Source of the DNA: Cryobacterium sp. SO1 | GTDB taxonomy: Bacteria > Actinomycetota > Actinomycetes > Actinomycetales > Microbacteriaceae | NCBI RefSeq assembly: GCF_004210215.2 | Contig: NZ_CP067394.1 | Coordinates: 558,001 to 622,000, forward strand | Length of the DNA: 64,000 bases | Direction of reading: 5' to 3' | Notes under the pieces: generated by a model | Database searches by the model: none | What the model was told of the DNA's origin: nothing | Seen by the model: the letters and a program-made list of their open reading frames with translations, nothing else | Part shown: positions 17,472 through 27,350 of the stretch, piece after piece | How the letters are laid out: each line of letters opens with the position of its first letter | Position numbering within the stretch: position 1 is the stretch's first letter | Program-made: the position numbers and the translations under genes

Positions 17472-18617
17472 TCAGAGGTCGGCGTGCAGCTGCCAGACCA
17501 GCTCGGCGGTATCCCGCCAGCTGAACGCCCTGGACCGGTCGCTGCCGAAGATGCGCAGCCGGTTGGCCAGCGCGGGGTCGCCGAGCACCCGGTCCAGCGC
17601 GGCGGCGAGCCGCTCGGGGTACCCGGCTGGGTCGTCACGTTCCACCACGAAGCCCGCGTCGCCGGCGGCCTCGACCAGCGCCGGCGCATCCGAGTGGATG
17701 ACCGGTGTGCCGAAGTGGAACGCCTGGATGATCGGCAGGCCGAAGCCCTCTTCGAGGCTGGGGTAGACGAAGACCGACGCCCGGGACATCACCAGGGCGA
17801 GCTGCTGGTCGGTTAGGCCGTCCAGGGCCCGCACCCGGTCGGGGGCGAGGCCAGCCTCGTCGGCCACCGAGGCGAGGGTGAGTTCCCCCCACGAGTCCGG
17901 GCCGACAACAAGCAACGGCAGGTCGACGGCGCCCGGACGCCCGAGGGCTTCGATGAGCGCGGTCACGGCGCGGCGCGGTTCGAGGGTTCCGGCGGTGAGG
18001 ATGTACTCGTCGGGCAAGTTCAGCTCGACCGCCGTGTTCTCGGCGGCGGCGGAATTCGTCGGCAGCGTCAGGCTGCTGCTGACGGCCCCGCCGATCACCC
18101 GCACCCGATCGCCGAAGTCCATGATCTCGCGGAGCTGGTCGGCGAGGGCGTGGCTGGGCGCCACGATGGCGTCCGCGTGCTTGCGGGCGCGTTTGAGCAT
18201 CAGCTTGGCGCGCGCGACGGTGGTCGGGGTCAACGTTTCCGGATGCGTCCAGGCGAGCACGTCGTGCACCGTCACGGCGACCTGGGTCTCGTCCTTGGCC
18301 CGGTCGTGGCGGTGCAGCGGGGCGAACAACCCGGGGGCGTGCACGAGGCCGTGGCCGGCCGAGGTGGCCACGCCCAGCTGCCAGGCGGCGGAAAGCTCGC
18401 GGCGGGCCAGGGCGGTCTTGTGCAGGCCGGCCAGGCCGGGCAGGGCCGCGGTGATCTGGTCGTAGTGTTCGGCCGAGGTGGCCGAGACGATGCCTTCGAC
18501 CACGCAGCCCGCCGGCGCTGTCGCGATCAGTGACCGGGTCAGTTCCTCGGTGTAGCGGCCGAGTCCGCCCGGCACCGGGGAGACCAGTTGGTCCACGATG
18601 ACCCTGAGGGTGATCAT
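17472..18617 (-). CDS. GT4 glycosyltransferase, possible rhamnosyl- or mannosyltransferase
   Basis: 381 residues from the ATG at 18617, which overlaps the rmlD stop (ATGA). GT-B fold: N domain begins LRVIVDQLVSPVPGGLGRYTEEL, the C domain has LTAGTLEPRRAVTALIEAL, VVGPDSWGE and the nucleotide-binding FVYPSLEEGFGLPIIQAF. The ordering after rmlB-rmlD suggests it uses dTDP-rhamnose or elongates a rhamnose-containing glycan, but the donor cannot be read from sequence. Convergent with the LCP gene, 23 bp away. Confidence 0.85.
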   Translation of the reverse strand: MITLRVIVDQLVSPVPGGLGRYTEELTRSLIATAPAGCVVEGIVSATSAEHYDQITAALPGLAGLHKTALARRELSAAWQLGVATSAGHGLVHAPGLFAPLHRHDRAKDETQVAVTVHDVLAWTHPETLTPTTVARAKLMLKRARKHADAIVAPSHALADQLREIMDFGDRVRVIGGAVSSSLTLPTNSAAAENTAVELNLPDEYILTAGTLEPRRAVTALIEALGRPGAVDLPLLVVGPDSWGELTLASVADEAGLAPDRVRALDGLTDQQLALVMSRASVFVYPSLEEGFGLPIIQAFHFGTPVIHSDAPALVEAAGDAGFVVERDDPAGYPERLAAALDRVLGDPALANRLRIFGSDRSRAFSWRDTAELVWQLHADL

Positions 18618-19468
18618 GAGGGCGTGAACGCGCCGTGTTCGGCTGCGTCCTTGAGTGCGTCGGGCCAAGGCCGCATGGGGGCGAGTCCGGCGCGGCTCCA
18701 GGAGTCGTGGCCGAGGACTGAATAGGTGGGCCGCGGGGCGGGGCGCACGAACTGGGTGCTGTCGGTGGGCAGCACCCGTTCGGAGTCGAGACCGGCGGCT
18801 TCGAAGACGGCGCAGGCGAAGCCGAACCAGTTCGTCTGCCCGGCGTTGGTGCCGTGGTAGATCCCGGCGGGGGCATCGGCGTCGAGCAGTGCCACGATCT
18901 GCGCGGCCAGGTCGACGGTCCAGGTGGGCTGGCCGAACTGGTCGGCGACCACGGAGACGGAGTCGCGATTGGCGGCGAGGGTGAGCATGGTGCGGCCGAA
19001 GTTGGGGCCATGGGCGCCGTAGAGCCAGGCAGTACGTACGATGTAGCTGCCGGTGGGGTGCTCGGCGAGCACAAACTGTTCACCGGCGGCCTTGGTGCGG
19101 CCGTACGCGTTGATCGGGTCGATCTCGGTGTCTTCGGGGTAGGGGCTGCTGCCGGTGCCGTCGAAGACGTAGTCGGTGGAGATCTGTACGAGCTTCGCGC
19201 CGACGGCCGCGGCGCCGATCGCGAGGTTGCGGGGGCCCAGCGCGTTCACGGCGTAGGCGGCAGCTTCGTTGTCTTCGGCGGCGTCCACCGCGGTGTACGC
19301 GGCCGCGTTGATGATCACGTCGTGGCCAGTCACGGCCTTCTGAACGGCGGCGAGGTCGGTGATGTCCAGCTCGCTGCGGTCGACGGCGGTGACGTCGCGC
19401 CCGGTGAGGGCGTCCTGCAGGTCGCGGCCGAGCATCCCGGCCGCGCCGGCGATCAGATAGCGGGTCAT
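18614..19468 (-). CDS. rmlD: dTDP-4-dehydrorhamnose reductase
   Basis: Last step of dTDP-L-rhamnose synthesis (NADPH-dependent reduction). 284 residues from the ATG at 19468, giving the N terminus MTRYLIAGAAGMLGRDL with the nucleotide-binding GxxGxxG. Catalytic features: STDYVFDG and YGRTKAAGE (Tyr-x3-Lys). Lies 2 bp after rmlB on the same strand and overlaps the next glycosyltransferase by 4 bp. The matching rmlC and rmlA are divergent, starting at 20532. Confidence 0.95.
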   Translation of the reverse strand: MTRYLIAGAAGMLGRDLQDALTGRDVTAVDRSELDITDLAAVQKAVTGHDVIINAAAYTAVDAAEDNEAAAYAVNALGPRNLAIGAAAVGAKLVQISTDYVFDGTGSSPYPEDTEIDPINAYGRTKAAGEQFVLAEHPTGSYIVRTAWLYGAHGPNFGRTMLTLAANRDSVSVVADQFGQPTWTVDLAAQIVALLDADAPAGIYHGTNAGQTNWFGFACAVFEAAGLDSERVLPTDSTQFVRPAPRPTYSVLGHDSWSRAGLAPMRPWPDALKDAAEHGAFTPS

Positions 19469-19470
19469 GC

Positions 19471-20457
19471 TCAGCTCAGCGCCGCGCGGGCTTTGAGGGG
19501 TTCCCACCAGGTGCGGTTGTCGCGGTACCACTGCACGACGTCGGCCAGGCCCTTTTCGAAGGGCACCTCGGGGGAGTAGCCGAGTTCGGCCTGGATCTTG
19601 GAGATGTCCACGGAGTAGCGCAGGTCGTGGCCGAGGCGGTCGGCGACCCGGTCCACGTAGGACCAGTCCGTACCGGTGGCGTCCAGCAGCAGCTGGGTGA
19701 GTTCGACGTTGGTCAGTTCGGTGCCGCCGCCGATGTTGTAGATCTCGCCGGCGCGGCCGTTGACCAGCACCATGGCGATGGCGCGGGTGTGGTCGTCCAC
19801 GTGCAGCCAGTCGCGGATGTTGTTGCCCTCGCCGTAGAGGGGAACGTGCAGGTCGTCGATGAGGTTGGTCACGAACAGCGGGATGACCTTCTCGGGGAAG
19901 TGGTACGGGCCGTAGTTGTTGCTGCAGCGGGTGATCGACACGTTCAGGCCGTGGGTGCGGTGGTAGCTGCGGGCGAGCAGGTCGCTGCCGGCCTTCGACG
20001 CGGAGTACGGCGAGTTGGGCTCGAGGGCGCGTTCTTCGTTCCAGGAGCCTTCGGCGATGGAGCCGTAGACCTCGTCGGTGGACACGTGCACGAACCGGGG
20101 CAGGTCGTTGCGCAGGGCCGCGTCGAGCAGCTGCTGGGTGCCGAGCACGTTGGTCTCGACGAAGATCGACGCGTCTCGCACGGAGCGGTCTACGTGGGAT
20201 TCGGCGGCGAAATGCACCACGGCGTCCAGGCCGGGGAACAGCGTGTCGAGCAGGGCGCCGTCACGGATGTCGCCCTCGACGAAGGAGTACCGGGGCGAAT
20301 CGGCCACGGGGGCCAGGTTCTCCAGGTTGCCCGAGTAGGTGAGGGCGTCCAGGACGACGACTTCAGCGCCCTCCAGGCCGGGATAAGCGTCTTGCAGGGT
20401 TCGGCGAACAAAATTCGAGCCGATGAACCCGGCGCCGCCGGTAACGAGGATTTTCAT
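19471..20457 (-). CDS. rmlB: dTDP-glucose 4,6-dehydratase
   Basis: Second step of dTDP-rhamnose synthesis: dTDP-glucose to dTDP-4-keto-6-deoxyglucose. 328 residues. KILVTGGAGFIGSNFVRR at the N terminus binds NAD; HFAAESHVDRS, the STDEVYG catalytic Thr-Asp-Glu triad, YSASKAGSD (Tyr-x3-Lys) and RCSNNYGPYHFPEK follow. First gene of the minus-strand rmlB-rmlD-glycosyltransferase operon, divergent from rmlC-rmlA. Confidence 0.97.
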   Translation of the reverse strand: MKILVTGGAGFIGSNFVRRTLQDAYPGLEGAEVVVLDALTYSGNLENLAPVADSPRYSFVEGDIRDGALLDTLFPGLDAVVHFAAESHVDRSVRDASIFVETNVLGTQQLLDAALRNDLPRFVHVSTDEVYGSIAEGSWNEERALEPNSPYSASKAGSDLLARSYHRTHGLNVSITRCSNNYGPYHFPEKVIPLFVTNLIDDLHVPLYGEGNNIRDWLHVDDHTRAIAMVLVNGRAGEIYNIGGGTELTNVELTQLLLDATGTDWSYVDRVADRLGHDLRYSVDISKIQAELGYSPEVPFEKGLADVVQWYRDNRTWWEPLKARAALS

Positions 20458-20531
20458 GTATTGGTAACCATTCCGTTTGCGTAAAGGTGCCTACGCGATT
20501 GTACTGGACGCGCATTGCTAGGCTGGCGAAC
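20458..20531. promoter_or_regulatory. divergent promoter region between rmlB and rmlC
   Basis: 74 bp between the two start codons. On the plus strand TAGGCT (20519-20524) is 7 nt before the rmlC GTG, fitting a leaderless mRNA. On the minus strand TACAAT (20498-20503) is a good -10 for rmlB with a leader of about 35 nt. No strong -35 boxes are seen. Confidence 0.4.
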
Positions 20532-21140
20532 GTGCAGATTCGTGAACTCTCCATCCCCGATTCCTACGAGGTGACCCCCAAGCAGTTCGGGGACGACCGG
20601 GGAGTCTTCCTCGAGTGGTACCGGTTCGACAAGCTGTCCGAGGCGCTCGGGCACCCGCTGGACCTGCGTCAGGCCAACACCAGTGTCTCCAGCCGGGGCG
20701 TCGTGCGCGGCATCCACTTCGCCGACGTCCCGCCGGGCCAGGCCAAGTACGTCACCGCCACGCACGGTGCGATCATCGACTTCATCGTCGACATCCGGGT
20801 CGGCTCGCCCACCTTCGGGCAGTGGGATTCGGTGTTGCTGGACGACGTGGACCGCAAGGCCGTGTACATCGCCGAGGGCCTCGGCCACGCGTTCGTCGCC
20901 CTGACCGACAAGGCCACCGTGAGCTACCTGGTCTCCTCCACCTACACCGCCGGCGCCGAACACGGCATCAACCCGCTCGACGCCGAGGTCGGCCTGGTCT
21001 TCCCGAAGGACGCCGGAGAACTGGTGCTATCCCCGAAGGACACCGACGCCCCGAGCCTCGCCGAGGCCACCGCGAGCGGATTGCTGCCCACCTGGGACGC
21101 CGCCCGCGCCTACTACCAGACGCTCAACGAACGGAACTAG
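20532..21140 (+). CDS. rmlC: dTDP-4-dehydrorhamnose 3,5-epimerase
   Basis: Third step of dTDP-rhamnose synthesis. 202 residues from the GTG at 20532, chosen because the product then starts VQIRELSIPDSYEVTPKQF as in the family and a -10-like box lies 7 nt upstream; an in-frame ATG at 20487 exists. Cupin fold with FGDDRGVFLEWYR, VRGIHFADVPPGQAKYV (catalytic His), and EGLGHAFVAL. Followed 3 bp later by rmlA. Confidence 0.95.
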   Translation: MQIRELSIPDSYEVTPKQFGDDRGVFLEWYRFDKLSEALGHPLDLRQANTSVSSRGVVRGIHFADVPPGQAKYVTATHGAIIDFIVDIRVGSPTFGQWDSVLLDDVDRKAVYIAEGLGHAFVALTDKATVSYLVSSTYTAGAEHGINPLDAEVGLVFPKDAGELVLSPKDTDAPSLAEATASGLLPTWDAARAYYQTLNERN

Positions 21141-21143
21141 ACC

Positions 21144-22010
21144 ATGCGCGGAATCATTCTCGCCGGAGGCTCAGGCACCCGCCTGTGGCCGATCACCAAG
21201 GGTATCTCCAAGCAGCTGATGCCGATCTACGACAAACCGATGATCTTCTATCCGCTGTCAACGCTGATGATGGCCGACATCAAGGACATCCTCATCATCA
21301 CCACCCCGGAGTACAACGACCAGTTCAGGGCGCTGCTGGGCGACGGGTCCGACCTCGGCATCAACATCGAGTATGCCGTGCAACCGTCCCCGGACGGCCT
21401 CGCGCAGGCGTTCATCATCGGTGAGGATTTCATCGGCGATGACAGCGTCGCCCTGGTCCTCGGCGACAACATCTTCCACGGTGCGGGCCTCGGAACGGCG
21501 CTCCGCAACAACGCCGACATCGACGGCGCCCTGATTTTCGCGTACCACGTCTCAGACCCCACCTCGTATGGGGTCGTGGAGTTCGACGACGACTTCACCG
21601 CCGTGTCGATCGAAGAGAAGCCGGTCAAGCCCAAGAGCAACTACGCCGTGCCTGGCCTGTACTTCTACGACAACTCCGTCGTCGAGATCGCCAAGTCCAT
21701 CGAACCCTCCGCCCGCGGCGAGCTAGAGATCTCCACCGTCAACGAGCGCTACCTCAACCAGGGCAACCTGCACGTGCAGGTCCTGGACCGCGGCACCGCC
21801 TGGCTGGACACCGGAACCTTCGAATCCATGATGCAGGCCAGCGAATACGTGCGCGTCATCGAAGACCGCCAGGGCCACAAGATCGGCTGCATCGAAGAGA
21901 TCGCCTGGCGCGCCGGCTGGATCGACGACGCCCAGCTCGCCCGCCTCGCCGCCCCGCTCGCCAAGAGCGGCTACGGCGTGTACCTGAGAGGGCTGCTCAA
22001 GACCGACTAG
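21144..22010 (+). CDS. rmlA: glucose-1-phosphate thymidylyltransferase
   Basis: First step of dTDP-rhamnose synthesis: dTTP plus glucose 1-phosphate. 288 residues, the usual short RmlA length. [20 protein letters not shown] is the nucleotide-binding loop; [27 protein letters not shown] and [18 protein letters not shown] are present. The stop codon overlaps the stop of the opposing epimerase gene within a CTAG. Completes the full dTDP-rhamnose pathway between 18.6 and 22.0 kb. Confidence 0.97.
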   Translation: MRGIILAGGSGTRLWPITKGISKQLMPIYDKPMIFYPLSTLMMADIKDILIITTPEYNDQFRALLGDGSDLGINIEYAVQPSPDGLAQAFIIGEDFIGDDSVALVLGDNIFHGAGLGTALRNNADIDGALIFAYHVSDPTSYGVVEFDDDFTAVSIEEKPVKPKSNYAVPGLYFYDNSVVEIAKSIEPSARGELEISTVNERYLNQGNLHVQVLDRGTAWLDTGTFESMMQASEYVRVIEDRQGHKIGCIEEIAWRAGWIDDAQLARLAAPLAKSGYGVYLRGLLKTD

Positions 22011-22975
22011 CCGCCCGACTGGATGTGGGCCAGGACGTCGTCCATGGTGGCCTTGATGCCGGCGGGCAGGCTGGTCAGCTGCCGTCGGTCCAGGTCCGGC
22101 CACACCGTCGAGGTGATGCGCAGGTCCAGGCCCTGCATCGAGGCCTCAGCCGAGTAGCCGAGCATCACGTTCGGCCGTCCCTTGGCGAGGCTGCGGATCT
22201 GGCCGAGCAGGTTGCTGATCGTCACGGCCTGGCCGGAGGCGAGGTTCTTGATCGCCTCGGTGCGCCCGGTCGCCTCGGTGACCGCGGTCAGCCGGGCGAC
22301 GCAGTCCACGACGAGTTCGGCGCAGTCACGCACGAAGATGTAGTCCCGCATGGTCTCCAGCGGCACGAAGATCGACGCCGGCTTGGGCGAGAACTGGGCC
22401 TTGGCCAGGTGGGAGATCAGTCCCTGCATCTTGCCCAGCTTCTGCCCCGGCCCGTACAGGTTCGCGATCCGTCCGGCGAGCACCGAGACACCGGTGGCGC
22501 GGGAGAAATCGAACAGGCTCGCCTCGGCGTCCAGCTTGAAGCGCCCATAGCCGGAGATCGGTACCGGTGTGCTGTGCTCGTCGAACGGCGGATGCGCCGA
22601 ACCGCCGTACACGCCGCCGGCCGAGGAAGCGTAGAACACGGCGCCGGAGCTTGAGGTGCCCTGGTACGCGGCCGCGCCGCCGACGGCGTCGAGCACCAGC
22701 TTGAGCTGGCTGAGTTCCCGGCTGATCGCCTCCGGCGGGGTGGAGGTGACGGCGTTGCCGGCCATCCAGAGCACCGCCCAGTTCGCACGTTCGGTCGCGG
22801 CGGTGTCCAACAGTCGGGTCGCCGTCGCGGCGGCGGCGGCCGAGAGGGCCTCGTCATCCGCCCAGGGCAGCGGGTCAGTGCCGAGCAGCTCCCAGCCGGT
22901 CCGGCGGGTGATCGCGGCGGCCGTGGCGCTGCCCAGGAGGCCCCTGGCCCCGATTACCCAGACGTAGGTGGTCAA
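22007..22975 (-). CDS. NAD-dependent epimerase/dehydratase family protein
   Basis: 322 residues, probable TTG start overlapping the upstream glycosyltransferase stop (TTGA). Short-chain dehydrogenase-type fold: [19 protein letters not shown] at the N terminus, [23 protein letters not shown] (Tyr-x3-Lys), and [19 protein letters not shown]. The N-terminal glycine motif is GARGLLG rather than the common GGAGFIG. Likely modifies a sugar nucleotide for the glycan. Substrate unknown. Last gene of a three-gene minus-strand operon with two glycosyltransferases. Confidence 0.82.
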   Translation of the reverse strand: MTTYVWVIGARGLLGSATAAAITRRTGWELLGTDPLPWADDEALSAAAAATATRLLDTAATERANWAVLWMAGNAVTSTPPEAISRELSQLKLVLDAVGGAAAYQGTSSSGAVFYASSAGGVYGGSAHPPFDEHSTPVPISGYGRFKLDAEASLFDFSRATGVSVLAGRIANLYGPGQKLGKMQGLISHLAKAQFSPKPASIFVPLETMRDYIFVRDCAELVVDCVARLTAVTEATGRTEAIKNLASGQAVTISNLLGQIRSLAKGRPNVMLGYSAEASMQGLDLRITSTVWPDLDRRQLTSLPAGIKATMDDVLAHIQSGG

Positions 22976-24042
22976 TTGGCGGCTTTGCGGGTCCGCCCGA
23001 GAGGCCCATCCGCCGGGTCGGTCGTGATCAGGTACGGCGGCTTGCCCATGGCCATGTTCACGTTGATGCCGATGTACTCGGCGATGATGCCCAGGGAGAA
23101 CAGGATGAACCCGGCGCTCAGCAACACCAGCACGCTGAGCGACGCCCAGCCCTGGATCGCGATGTCACCGGCGAGGCGCTGGATGAAGATGACGATTGCG
23201 AAGATCACGCCGATCACGGCGAAGATCACGCCGAGGCCGCTGACGATCCGCAGCCCCCTCGTGCCGGTGGTGAGGATCATGCGCCAGAAGTGCGAGAACA
23301 ACCGGCGGGCCGAGTAGCCCGAGCTGCGTTCGCCTTCCTCGCGCAGTTCGACCGGGGAGGTCGTGACGCGGGAGGCGACCCAGCCGATGGCGACGTCGAG
23401 GTACACCCCGGAGCCGGCATAGGCGGCGACGCTGCGGCCGATGTTGCCGAGCATCAGCCGGTAGCTCTGGTAGTCGGCGGCGGCGCCGGTGCCGGAGAGC
23501 TTGGTGAGCAGGTACTTGGCCGTCTTCGAGGCGGCATTGCGCACCGGCCCGTGCGGGGCCGGGTTGGTCGGTTTGGCGTAGACGACGCTGGCCTGCTCGC
23601 GCATGGCGGTGTCGAGCATCCCGCCGATCGCGCGGGGGTCGTGCTGCCCGTCCTCGTCGAGGGTGACGATCCAGTCGCCGCCGGAGGACGCCATGCCGGC
23701 GAGGGTGGCCGCGTGCTGACCGAAGTTCTTGCTCAGCCAGATCCCGCGGGCGAACGGGAACCGGTCGGTGATGCTGCGGATGATCGACGCGGAGTCGTCC
23801 GGACCGTGGTCGAAGACCAGCAGGACCTCTTCGACCTGGAAGCTGTACCCGTCGGGGGTGATGCTCAGCCTGGTCAGCGGTTCGATCTCGTCGAGCACGC
23901 CGGTGAGGGTGCGTTCTCCCTGGTAGACGGGGATGACGATCGAGATGCTGTGGTCGGCGATGTCGGGTTCTGAGGGGAGTGTCACGGGTTCAGAACCTAC
24001 CACACGGCCCGTTTCGTCGGCCGGGTCAGTTGGCTGCGGCAT
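22972..24042 (-). CDS. GT2 glycosyltransferase with C-terminal membrane anchor (GtrB/ArnC-like)
   Basis: 356 residues. GT-A domain: ISIVIPVYQGERTL, VLLVFDHGPDDSA, LSKNFGQHAATLAGM and VTLDEDGQHDPRAI (DxD-like). Two hydrophobic helices near residues 255-285 and 298-325 anchor it. Enzymes of this type charge polyprenyl phosphate with a sugar at the cytoplasmic face, to be flipped and used as donor outside. The start is uncertain (ATG 24042, or GTG at 23985 closer to the domain). Overlaps the upstream glycosyltransferase gene by 17 bp. Confidence 0.87.
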   Translation of the reverse strand: MPQPTDPADETGRVVGSEPVTLPSEPDIADHSISIVIPVYQGERTLTGVLDEIEPLTRLSITPDGYSFQVEEVLLVFDHGPDDSASIIRSITDRFPFARGIWLSKNFGQHAATLAGMASSGGDWIVTLDEDGQHDPRAIGGMLDTAMREQASVVYAKPTNPAPHGPVRNAASKTAKYLLTKLSGTGAAADYQSYRLMLGNIGRSVAAYAGSGVYLDVAIGWVASRVTTSPVELREEGERSSGYSARRLFSHFWRMILTTGTRGLRIVSGLGVIFAVIGVIFAIVIFIQRLAGDIAIQGWASLSVLVLLSAGFILFSLGIIAEYIGINVNMAMGKPPYLITTDPADGPLGRTRKAAN

Positions 24043-24913
24043 CCGTCGTCACCGCCTTGGACATGCGCCGGCCGAGCCAGATGTAGGCGAGCCGGCGAGC
24101 CTGGGCCATCACCCTGGCGCGGGTGTTGCCGATCATCCGGTCGGTGGCGGAAATGACATCGGGGCGGGTCTTCGCCAGCCAGTTGTGGAAGCCGATCGCC
24201 TGCTCGGCCTGCTCGGCGACCAGGCGCACGCTCCACTGGCTGTCGGAGATGCGGAAACCGGCGAGGCTGCCGGGCACGCCGACGAACTTTCCCTCCAGCA
24301 GCACCATCGAATAGGAGGTCTCGTCGATCAGGTACGGCCAGCGGGAATCCCACCAGCCCACCTTCTCCAGGACGCTGCGGCGCATCAGCACGCAGCCGGG
24401 CTCACCGAAGATGTTGGTGCCCTGGGTGACGGTCTTGCGCACGGCGACGGCACCGTCGTGCACACCGGTCAGTCCGGCCAGGCCGCGGTTCTTGAGCACC
24501 GGAGCACCGTTGGCGTCGACGATGTCCCGCGGGGAGGAGGCCAGCACGGCGCCGGGCTCAGCAATGAGCGCGGCCACCTGCTGGGCGACGATGGTGGGGT
24601 AGAGCAGGTCGTCGCCGCAGACGAGTTTGATCAGCTCGCCGGTGGCCGCCTGGCTCACCCGGTTCCAGTTCCGCAGGGCACCGCCGCCGCCTTCAGTGTG
24701 CAGCAGCGTCACCCGGGGGTCGGAGCTGTAGCGCTGCATGACGGCCCAGGTGTCGTCGGTGGACGCGTGGTCGGAGACGATCACCTCGAGGTTGGTGTAG
24801 GTCTGGCCCAGCACGCTCTTCATGGTCTCGTCGAGGTAGGCCGCATTGTTGTAGGCAGGGATGACGATCGAGACGAGAGGCTGATCATCAGGGAACATCG
24901 CATCGTGTGTCAT
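24026..24913 (-). CDS. GT2 family glycosyltransferase
   Basis: 295 residues, ATG at 24913 (an internal ATG at 24898 is possible). GT-A fold: PLVSIVIPAYNNAAYLDET, VIVSDHASTDDTW, KLVCGDDLLYPT (the DDD-like metal site) and RRSVLEKVGWWD. No membrane segment, so cytoplasmic or peripheral. First gene of the minus-strand operon with the anchored glycosyltransferase and the epimerase. Donor and acceptor unknown. Confidence 0.87.
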   Translation of the reverse strand: MTHDAMFPDDQPLVSIVIPAYNNAAYLDETMKSVLGQTYTNLEVIVSDHASTDDTWAVMQRYSSDPRVTLLHTEGGGGALRNWNRVSQAATGELIKLVCGDDLLYPTIVAQQVAALIAEPGAVLASSPRDIVDANGAPVLKNRGLAGLTGVHDGAVAVRKTVTQGTNIFGEPGCVLMRRSVLEKVGWWDSRWPYLIDETSYSMVLLEGKFVGVPGSLAGFRISDSQWSVRLVAEQAEQAIGFHNWLAKTRPDVISATDRMIGNTRARVMAQARRLAYIWLGRRMSKAVTTDAAAN

Positions 24914-25115
24914 AGGTTAGGTGTGACTCGCATCCTTCGTAGTGCTGAGCCTTCACGATACCGGGTGCTCCTGAGGGAGCTCTGTCCCCGCGAGGGGCGA
25001 CCCTGGGCGAGAATGGGGAGGCGGTTCGCGCGGAGTGGGCCTGCAAACACCCCTGCGGGCGCGCACAGTGACGACCGTCACATCCTGATCAGGGCGAGAA
25101 AAGGGCATTCTGTTG

Positions 25116-27350
25116 GTGAAGTCGAGATTCGTGTGGCCCGCTGTTGTGGTCGTCGCCGTACTGCTCGGGGCCGCTCTCCCACTGCTGGTCAACCGCGGCT
25201 ACTACTTCATCGACGACACCCAGTCCGGTGCCTTCGGCCAGTGGTACGAGATCGGCACCCGCATTCTCGAGGGGAATTGGTCGCTGATCAACCCCTTGGT
25301 CTGGCAGTCCGGTAACTACCTCGCCGAAGGCGCCTGGGGCATCTTCAGCCCGGTCCTCTGGCTGATCGGCCTCTGGTCGCACTGGGCGGGCAGCGCCTTG
25401 ATCTTCTCCACCGTGGTCAAGGTCGTCTGCCTGGTCGCGGGTTCGCTGGGCGCGTACCTGCTGGCCCGCACCTTCCAGTCCAGCCGGGGCTGGGCCGCAG
25501 CCGTGGCCGTCGCGCTGCCGTTCACCGGAGTCACGTTCTACCTAGACGCGACCACCTGGGTGAACGGCCTGCTGGCCTGGAGCCTGTGGGCGCTGGCCTG
25601 GGCGCTGACCCGGCGGGCCGTGTTCTCGGCCAAGTCGCCCACGCTGGCGCTTCTGGCATGCATCGGTACGGTTGGAATCGGCTACGTGCACGCCACGATC
25701 TTCCTGGCCGTCGCGCTCGCCGCGACGATTGCCGAGGCGTTCATCGCCCGCCACCGGGCCTCAATCGTGCGAGCCTTCCTGATCGCGACCGGCGCCGGGC
25801 TGTTCGCCGTCATCGTGCACCTGCCGGGTCTCCTGACCGCGGGCACCTCCGGGCGGACCAAGGGTGTCATGAACACCGGGCTCCTGACGGTGGACCTGAG
25901 CGGGCTGGTGGCCGCGAACACGCCCGTCGGCATTCCGCAGGTCGGCTTCTTCGGTTCCTTCTTCCCCTCCGCACCGTTGGTCTACATCAGTTGGATGCTC
26001 CCGCTGTTCGCTTTCGTCGCGTGGAAACGGTTGATGCCGGTACTCGCCACCCGGCTGAGCGTCGTGATCTTATTCGGCGTCGCACTGATCGGGGTACTCC
26101 TGCCCAGCGACGTCGGGCCGCTCCGCATTCCCCTGCGGATGATGCCTTACCTGGCCCTCTCGATGCTCCTGATCCTCGCCATCGGACTGTCCCTGGCCCG
26201 GGTCGAGGTCATCTCGCGCCGGCGTTTCCTGGCCGCGTGCGCCTACACGGTTTTCGGGGGCCTGCTGACGGTGTTCCAGGGCCCGCAGTACGCGCGGGCG
26301 GTCGTCCTCGCCACCCTCGCGGTCATCGTCGTGCTCTGGGTGTTCTATCGGATCACCTCACCGCGTGGCCTGCCTGGCCTGTCCTCACCGTGGCGGGACC
26401 GGGCGCGAGCCGGGCGTGCCTGGCTGCTGCCCGGGCTGGCGGTGCTCGTCACCCTCGGCGTCATCTACCCCCAGCACGTCGAGCACACCAGCGGTCCGCT
26501 GCTCAACTACCAGGTGCCCAGCGCGGTGCAGAGCTACCGGGACCTGCTCACCGACGCCGAGGGGGACGTCCTCGTCGTCGGCGGACCGCTGAACGGCCAG
26601 ATCCAGCAGGGCGACTGGGCCGAAACCACGGTGGCCAACCTCTGGTACATCCCGGATGCCCCCGTGCAGAACGCCTACACCTCGGTCTTCTACCCGGGAT
26701 ACGGAGATGCGCTGTGCATGGCCTATCAGGGCGTCACCTGCGCCGACCTGCTGCCGAAGCTGTTCACGGCGGGCACCGACACCGGCCAGAACCTGGTCGA
26801 CGACCTGGGCGTCAGCTCGGTCCTGATTGTGAAGAGTTCGGTTCCGGAAGAGCTCTGGGCCGAGACGCCCGATGGCTGGCACGTGGCACAGGACACCCCG
26901 CTGACCAAGCTGATCGTCCGGGACACCCCTGTTCCCGGCGCCGGCAGCGTCGTCTGGAGCGCCGACGAAACCTCGGTGACCGTGCTGAATGAGGACGACA
27001 TGGGAGTCTCCTTCCGCGTCGACGCAGTCGGTGCCGACGGCGGCCAGGTCGCCCTGAGCCGGATCTCCTGGCCGGGCTACGAGGTCGACGGCGGAACCGT
27101 GTCGGACGAGCTCGTCAACGGTTTCATGATGGGAATCGACATCCCCGCCGATTCCGTCGGCGAAGTAGTGACCGTGTCGTTCCGGGCGCCGGGCTGGCCG
27201 GTGCAGGTCCTCTCCGGCGTTCTACTGGTTGTGCTCCTGCTCGGCTGGGGAGTGCTCAGGCTGTGGGGACGAGACCGGGCGGGATCACGTCCGGGGCGGC
27301 CGACCTGGGTCACAGAACTACGCGAACCACTGAAAGTTGAGAAGTCATGA
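25116..27350 (+). CDS. YfhO-like multi-pass membrane protein, copy 1
   Basis: About 744 residues, GTG at 25116 (TTG at 25113 is possible). An N-terminal helix is followed by an extracytoplasmic loop NRGYYFIDDTQSGAFGQWY and SGNYLAEGAWG, about twelve hydrophobic segments to residue 450, a soluble domain (about 460-715) and a last helix near 716-735. YfhO-like proteins are GT-C-type candidates that decorate cell-surface polymers with sugars from lipid carriers. Clear paralog of the gene at 36969. First gene of a plus-strand operon running into glycosyltransferases; overlaps the next gene (ATGA). Confidence 0.8.
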   Translation: MKSRFVWPAVVVVAVLLGAALPLLVNRGYYFIDDTQSGAFGQWYEIGTRILEGNWSLINPLVWQSGNYLAEGAWGIFSPVLWLIGLWSHWAGSALIFSTVVKVVCLVAGSLGAYLLARTFQSSRGWAAAVAVALPFTGVTFYLDATTWVNGLLAWSLWALAWALTRRAVFSAKSPTLALLACIGTVGIGYVHATIFLAVALAATIAEAFIARHRASIVRAFLIATGAGLFAVIVHLPGLLTAGTSGRTKGVMNTGLLTVDLSGLVAANTPVGIPQVGFFGSFFPSAPLVYISWMLPLFAFVAWKRLMPVLATRLSVVILFGVALIGVLLPSDVGPLRIPLRMMPYLALSMLLILAIGLSLARVEVISRRRFLAACAYTVFGGLLTVFQGPQYARAVVLATLAVIVVLWVFYRITSPRGLPGLSSPWRDRARAGRAWLLPGLAVLVTLGVIYPQHVEHTSGPLLNYQVPSAVQSYRDLLTDAEGDVLVVGGPLNGQIQQGDWAETTVANLWYIPDAPVQNAYTSVFYPGYGDALCMAYQGVTCADLLPKLFTAGTDTGQNLVDDLGVSSVLIVKSSVPEELWAETPDGWHVAQDTPLTKLIVRDTPVPGAGSVVWSADETSVTVLNEDDMGVSFRVDAVGADGGQVALSRISWPGYEVDGGTVSDELVNGFMMGIDIPADSVGEVVTVSFRAPGWPVQVLSGVLLVVLLLGWGVLRLWGRDRAGSRPGRPTWVTELREPLKVEKS

